NCBI RefSeq assembly: GCF_022846655.1
Contig: NZ_AP025667.1
Location: 4,439,001-4,503,000 of the forward strand
Length of the DNA: 64,000 bases
Direction: 5' to 3'
Source of the DNA: Streptomyces seoulensis
GTDB taxonomy: Bacteria > Actinomycetota > Actinomycetes > Streptomycetales > Streptomycetaceae
A model generated the notes under the pieces. The model ran no database searches. It worked only from the letters and a program-made list of their open reading frames with translations, and had not been told where the DNA came from. Shown here piece by piece: positions 60,891-64,000 of this stretch (positions are counted from its first letter, which is position 1; the number at the start of each line of letters is the position of its first letter). A program made the translations under genes and the position numbers.

Positions 60891-62222
60891 ATGAGCACGA
60901 TCACCACCGAGGCGCTCTCGGCCACCACCCTGCTCCGGTTCGCCACCGCGGGCTCCGTCGACGACGGCAAGTCCACCCTGGTCGGACGGCTGCTGCACGA
61001 CTCCAAGTCGGTCCTGGTGGACCAATTGGAGGCCGTGGAACGCGCGTCGGCGAGCCGTGGCCAGGAGGCGCCCGACCTGGCGCTGCTCACCGACGGCCTG
61101 CGGGCCGAGCGGGAGCAGGGCATCACCATCGACGTGGCGTACCGCTACTTCGCCACCCCGCGCCGCCGTTTCATCCTGGCCGACACGCCGGGGCATGTGC
61201 AGTACACCCGGAACATGGTCACCGGCGCCTCCACCGCCGAGCTGACCGTGGTCCTGGTCGACGCCCGCAACGGCGTGGTCGAGCAGACCCGGCGCCACGC
61301 GGCCATCGCCGCCCTGCTGCGCGTGCCGCACGTGGTGCTCGCGGTGAACAAGATGGACCTGGTCGGCTATGAGGAGGCGGTCTTCGCGTCCATCGCCGAG
61401 GAGTTCACGGCGTACGCCACCGAGCTGGGCGTCCCGGAGGTCACCGCGATCCCGATCTCGGCGCTCGCCGGGGACAACGTGGTCGACGCCTCCGCCCGCA
61501 TGGACTGGTACGGCGGCCCGACGGTCCTGGAGCACCTGGAGACGGTGCCGGTCAGCCACGACCTGGCGCACTGCCACGCCCGCCTGCCGGTGCAGTACGT
61601 GATCCGCCCGCAGACCGCCGAACTCCCCGACTACCGGGGCTACGCCGGGCAGATCGCGTCCGGCACCTTCCGGGTCGGCGAGGAGGTCACGGTGCTGCCG
61701 TCCGGCCGCACCAGCCGGATCGCCGGGATCGACCTGCTGGGCGAGCCGGTCGACGTCGCGTGGACCACCCAGTCGGTGACCGTGCTGCTCGCGGACGACG
61801 TGGACGTCTCGCGCGGCGACCTGATCGTGCCGAGCAAGGACGCGCCCGCGACCACGCAGGACGTGGAGGCGACCGTCTGCCATGTGGCCGACCAGCCGCT
61901 GACCGTGGGCCACCGGGTGCTGCTCAAGCACGGCACCCGCACGGTGAAGGCGATCGTCAAGGACATCCCGTCCCGGCTCACCCTGGCCGACCTGTCCCTG
62001 CACCCGCATCCGGGGACGCTCGCCGCCAACGACATCGGCCGGGTGAAGATCCGTACCGCCGAGCCGCTGCCGGTCGACTCCTACGCCGACTCGCGCCGCA
62101 CCGGCTCCTTCATCCTGATCGACCCGAGCGACGGCACCACCCTCACCGCGGGCATGGTCGGCGAGTCCTTCGCCGCGCCCGAGCCGGTGACGGACGCCGA
62201 CGACGACGGGTGGGACTTCTGA
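60891..62222 (+). CDS. cysN: Sulfate adenylyltransferase subunit 1 (GTPase)
   Basis: The 443-residue EF-Tu-like GTPase has G1 in AGSVDDGKSTLVGRLLHD, G2 in EREQGITIDVAYRYF, G3 in ADTPGHVQYTRNMVTGAST and G4 in VNKMDLV. Two beta-barrel domains follow. GTP hydrolysis drives APS synthesis by CysD. The start (TGACCATG junction) is confirmed by the conserved N-terminus. The same TGACCATG junction occurs at its 3' end, leading into a 34-codon ORF. Confidence 0.94.
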   Translation: MSTITTEALSATTLLRFATAGSVDDGKSTLVGRLLHDSKSVLVDQLEAVERASASRGQEAPDLALLTDGLRAEREQGITIDVAYRYFATPRRRFILADTPGHVQYTRNMVTGASTAELTVVLVDARNGVVEQTRRHAAIAALLRVPHVVLAVNKMDLVGYEEAVFASIAEEFTAYATELGVPEVTAIPISALAGDNVVDASARMDWYGGPTVLEHLETVPVSHDLAHCHARLPVQYVIRPQTAELPDYRGYAGQIASGTFRVGEEVTVLPSGRTSRIAGIDLLGEPVDVAWTTQSVTVLLADDVDVSRGDLIVPSKDAPATTQDVEATVCHVADQPLTVGHRVLLKHGTRTVKAIVKDIPSRLTLADLSLHPHPGTLAANDIGRVKIRTAEPLPVDSYADSRRTGSFILIDPSDGTTLTAGMVGESFAAPEPVTDADDDGWDF

Positions 62223-62224
62223 CC

Positions 62225-62329
62225 ATGCAACGCACCGAGGTCTTCTCGACGTTCGCCAAGGAGGGCGGCCGCATCGGCAGCGGCGCGCTCGGCTCCGGGC
62301 AGGGCGGGGTCGCGCGATGTGCGCGCTGA
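62225..62329 (+). CDS. 34-residue ORF coupled to cysN
   Basis: A short ORF starts two bases after the cysN stop, in the same TGACCATG arrangement as cysD-cysN. It reads MQRTEVFSTFAKEGG ... GQGGVARCAR. The first two thirds have strong third-position GC/codon bias like a real gene; the end is Gly-rich with one Cys codon two codons before the final Arg. It could be a small operon protein, a decayed gene remnant, or a second leader peptide controlling the ssuA-like gene 150 bp downstream. Confidence 0.4.
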   Translation: MQRTEVFSTFAKEGGRIGSGALGSGQGGVARCAR

Positions 62330-62478
62330 CGTACGCGCACCGCTCGCGCGCCCTGCTCCCCCACGTGACCCCCTCCTCCCACCCGACGACGTCCCGGTTG
62401 CGACGACGAAGACCCATCGACCTCCCGGCCACGGCCTGACCGCCGTGACCGCCGGGCCGACGAGAGGAAACGCCTCCC

Positions 62479-63591
62479 GTGCCTGCCAACAGTTCGCCGC
62501 TGCCGCGCCGCGGTCTCACCGTCCTCGCCGTACTCCCCCTGCTGGCTCTCGCGGCCTGCGGTTACGGGTCCGAGGCCAAGGACGACGCCGCCAACCAGAA
62601 GGTCGCCGCCGGGGCGAAGAAGATCGACGGCCTGGACTCCGTCAAGATCGGCTACTTCGGCAACCTCACCCACGCCACCGCGCTGGTCGGCCGCCAGCAA
62701 GGCCTCTTCCAGAAGGAACTGGGCGCCACCAAGGCCGACTACGCCACCTTCAACGCGGGCCCCTCCGAGATCGAGGCGCTCAACTCCGGCTCCATCGACA
62801 TCGGCTGGATCGGCCCCTCCCCCGCGATCAACGGCTACACCAAGTCCGGCGGCCGCAGCCTGAAGATCATCGGCGGTTCGGCGTCCGGCGGGGTGAAGCT
62901 GGTCGTGAACCCGAAGAAGATCAAGTCGGTCAAGGACGTCAAGGGCAAGCGGATCGCCACGCCACAGTTGGGCAACACCCAGGACGTCGCCTTCCTCAAC
63001 TGGGCGGCGGAGCAGGGCTGGAAGGTCGACGCGCAGTCCGGCAAGGGTGACGTCACCGTGGTCCGCAGCGACAACAAGGTGACCCCGGACGCCTTCAAGG
63101 CCGGTTCCGTGGACGGCGCGTGGGTGCCGGAGCCGACCGCGTCCAAGCTGGTCGCCGAGGGCGGCAAGGTGCTGCTGGACGAGTCCGACCTGTGGCCGGA
63201 CAAGAAGTTCGTGATCACCAACGTGATCGTGTCGCAGAAGTTCCTCAAGGAGCACCCGAAGGCCGTCGAGGCGGTCCTGCGGGCCTCGGTGCGCACCAAC
63301 AAGTGGATCAAGGCCAACCCGGACGCGGCCAAGGAGTCGGCGAACAAGCAGTTGGAGGCCGACTCCGGCAAGTCGCTGCCCCCGGCCGTGCTGGACCCGG
63401 CGTGGAAGTCGATCCAGACCACCGACGACCCGCTGGCCGCGACCCTGGACACCGAGGCCGACCACGCGGTCAAGGCGGGCCTGCTGGCCAAGCCCGACCT
63501 CAAGGGGATCTACGACCTGACCCTGCTCAACAAGGTCCTCGGCGCCGAGGGCGCCCCCAAGGTCGACGCCGCCGGGCTCGGCACGAACTGA
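62479..63591 (+). CDS. Sulfonate/organosulfur ABC transporter substrate-binding lipoprotein (SsuA-like)
   Basis: The 370-residue precursor has a lipobox signal peptide (VLAVLPLLALAACGYGS; Cys31 would be lipidated). The SsuA/TauA-type periplasmic fold shows IGYFGNLTHATALVGRQQGLFQKELG, NAGPSEIEALNSGSIDIGWIGPSPAING, GKRIATPQLGNTQDVAFLNWAAEQGW and AGSVDGAWVPEPTASKLVAEG. It would deliver alkanesulfonates or taurine to the ABC transporter that follows. GTG start with GAGAGGAAA upstream. Location right after cysN supports a sulfur role. Confidence 0.9.
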   Translation: MPANSSPLPRRGLTVLAVLPLLALAACGYGSEAKDDAANQKVAAGAKKIDGLDSVKIGYFGNLTHATALVGRQQGLFQKELGATKADYATFNAGPSEIEALNSGSIDIGWIGPSPAINGYTKSGGRSLKIIGGSASGGVKLVVNPKKIKSVKDVKGKRIATPQLGNTQDVAFLNWAAEQGWKVDAQSGKGDVTVVRSDNKVTPDAFKAGSVDGAWVPEPTASKLVAEGGKVLLDESDLWPDKKFVITNVIVSQKFLKEHPKAVEAVLRASVRTNKWIKANPDAAKESANKQLEADSGKSLPPAVLDPAWKSIQTTDDPLAATLDTEADHAVKAGLLAKPDLKGIYDLTLLNKVLGAEGAPKVDAAGLGTN

Positions 63592-63628
63592 CCGCCGCCA
63601 ACCGATGAGTCCCCAGGAGGTGACGACC

Positions 63629-64000
63629 ATGGCCACCACTCTCACCGAGGCCGGCCCGGCGGTCGAGTACGCCGCCCGCCTCGACCACGTCTCGAAGGCG
63701 TTCCCGGCTCCGGGCGGGCAGCAGCTCGTGCTGGACGACATCAGCCTCGATGTCGCGCCCGGCGAGTTCGTCACCCTCCTGGGGGCCTCGGGCTGCGGCA
63801 AGTCGACCCTGCTGAACCTGGTGGCGGGGCTGGACCGGCCGAGCGCCGGGTCCATCGACACCGACGGCCGCCCGGCCCTGATGTTCCAGGAGCACGCCCT
63901 CTTCCCGTGGCTGACCGCGGGCAAGAACATCGAACTCGCCCTGCGCCTGCGCGGCGTGCCCAAGGCCGACCGCCGCGACAAGGCCGAGTCGCTGCTCGAA
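63629..64000 (+). CDS. ABC transporter ATP-binding protein, SsuB-like (partial, runs off the end)
   Basis: The first 124 residues are visible. AGGAGGTGACGACC precedes ATG 63629. Walker A is LLGASGCGKSTLLNLVAGLDRPS, with A-loop Phe in HVSKAFPAPGG and Q-loop in LMFQEHALFPWLTAGKNI, as in SsuB/TauB nitrate-sulfonate-taurine ATPases. The signature and Walker B motifs lie beyond the window, as presumably does the permease. It lies 37 bp after the binding-protein gene, in the same operon. Confidence 0.92.
   Translation, partial: MATTLTEAGPAVEYAARLDHVSKAFPAPGGQQLVLDDISLDVAPGEFVTLLGASGCGKSTLLNLVAGLDRPSAGSIDTDGRPALMFQEHALFPWLTAGKNIELALRLRGVPKADRRDKAESLLE

Overview
The window is very GC-rich, with GC-rich third codon positions, GTG starts, few classical terminators and strings of ATGA/GTGA gene overlaps. 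The protein families (alditol oxidase closely resembling S. coelicolor AldO, LAL regulators, DUF2637, trypsin-like protease, an RRHVDL-type leader peptide) point to a Streptomyces chromosome. I see no tRNA, rRNA, CRISPR array, insertion sequence, integrase or prophage. Most of the window reads as conserved chromosomal DNA.

Layout. 1-4.3 kb: end of a membrane protein, a secreted membrane-anchored protein, an HxlR regulator divergent from an AlaA-type aminotransferase, a hypothetical protein and a thioesterase. 4.3-8.3 kb: urate catabolism on the minus strand (thiamine-binding-like protein, DauR-like HTH, OHCU decarboxylase, HIU hydrolase, uricase, 8-oxoguanine deaminase). 8.4-11.2 kb: secreted GH92 mannosidase and a small protein. 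11.4-15.7 kb: two acyl-CoA ligases divergent from a GAF-LuxR regulator. 15.8-21.0 kb: LAL regulator, trypsin, SRPBCC protein, LysE exporter. 21.1-28.0 kb: xanthine dehydrogenase operon (FAD, 2Fe-2S and Mo subunits, XdhC) divergent from pucR. With the uricase block this gives a path from hypoxanthine/xanthine through urate to allantoin.

28-41.3 kb: TPR-like protein, GntR regulator, FhuF-like iron protein behind a DmdR/IdeR-type iron box, DUF2637 protein, anti-sigma-type ATPase, PoxB-like enzyme, degenerate PP2C, DUF456, SGNH hydrolase, an Ada-AlkA/Ogt DNA-repair pair, and rsgA behind a tiny ORF and a hairpin. 41.5-44.7 kb is the most accessory-looking part. It holds three GTGA-coupled genes including an SMI1/KNR4 protein, and a sigma-like/zinc-finger/TM/CBM2 fusion. 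44.9-53 kb: unusual radical SAM protein, aldO-tetR-hydrolase-mmuM, a carboxylesterase and a YihY protein. 53-54.3 kb: a GAF regulator broken by a frameshift. 54.5-56.5 kb: a secreted protein and a GNAT.

56.5-64 kb is an assimilatory sulfur operon: leader peptide, sulfite reductase, zinc-ribbon protein, cysH, cysC, cysD, cysN, a 34-codon ORF, an ssuA-like lipoprotein and the start of its ABC ATPase, which runs off the end. Sulfate is activated (CysDN, CysC), reduced to sulfite (CysH) and then to sulfide (SirA), while the ABC system would import organosulfur compounds.

The strongest leads are: the attenuator-like leader peptides before sirA and rsgA; the one-polypeptide sigma-like/zinc-finger/CBM2 protein; the radical SAM protein with a CX8CX2C cluster motif; the three-gene SMI1/KNR4 cassette; and several enzymes that look catalytically degraded (AlkA domain, PP2C domain, GAF regulator).
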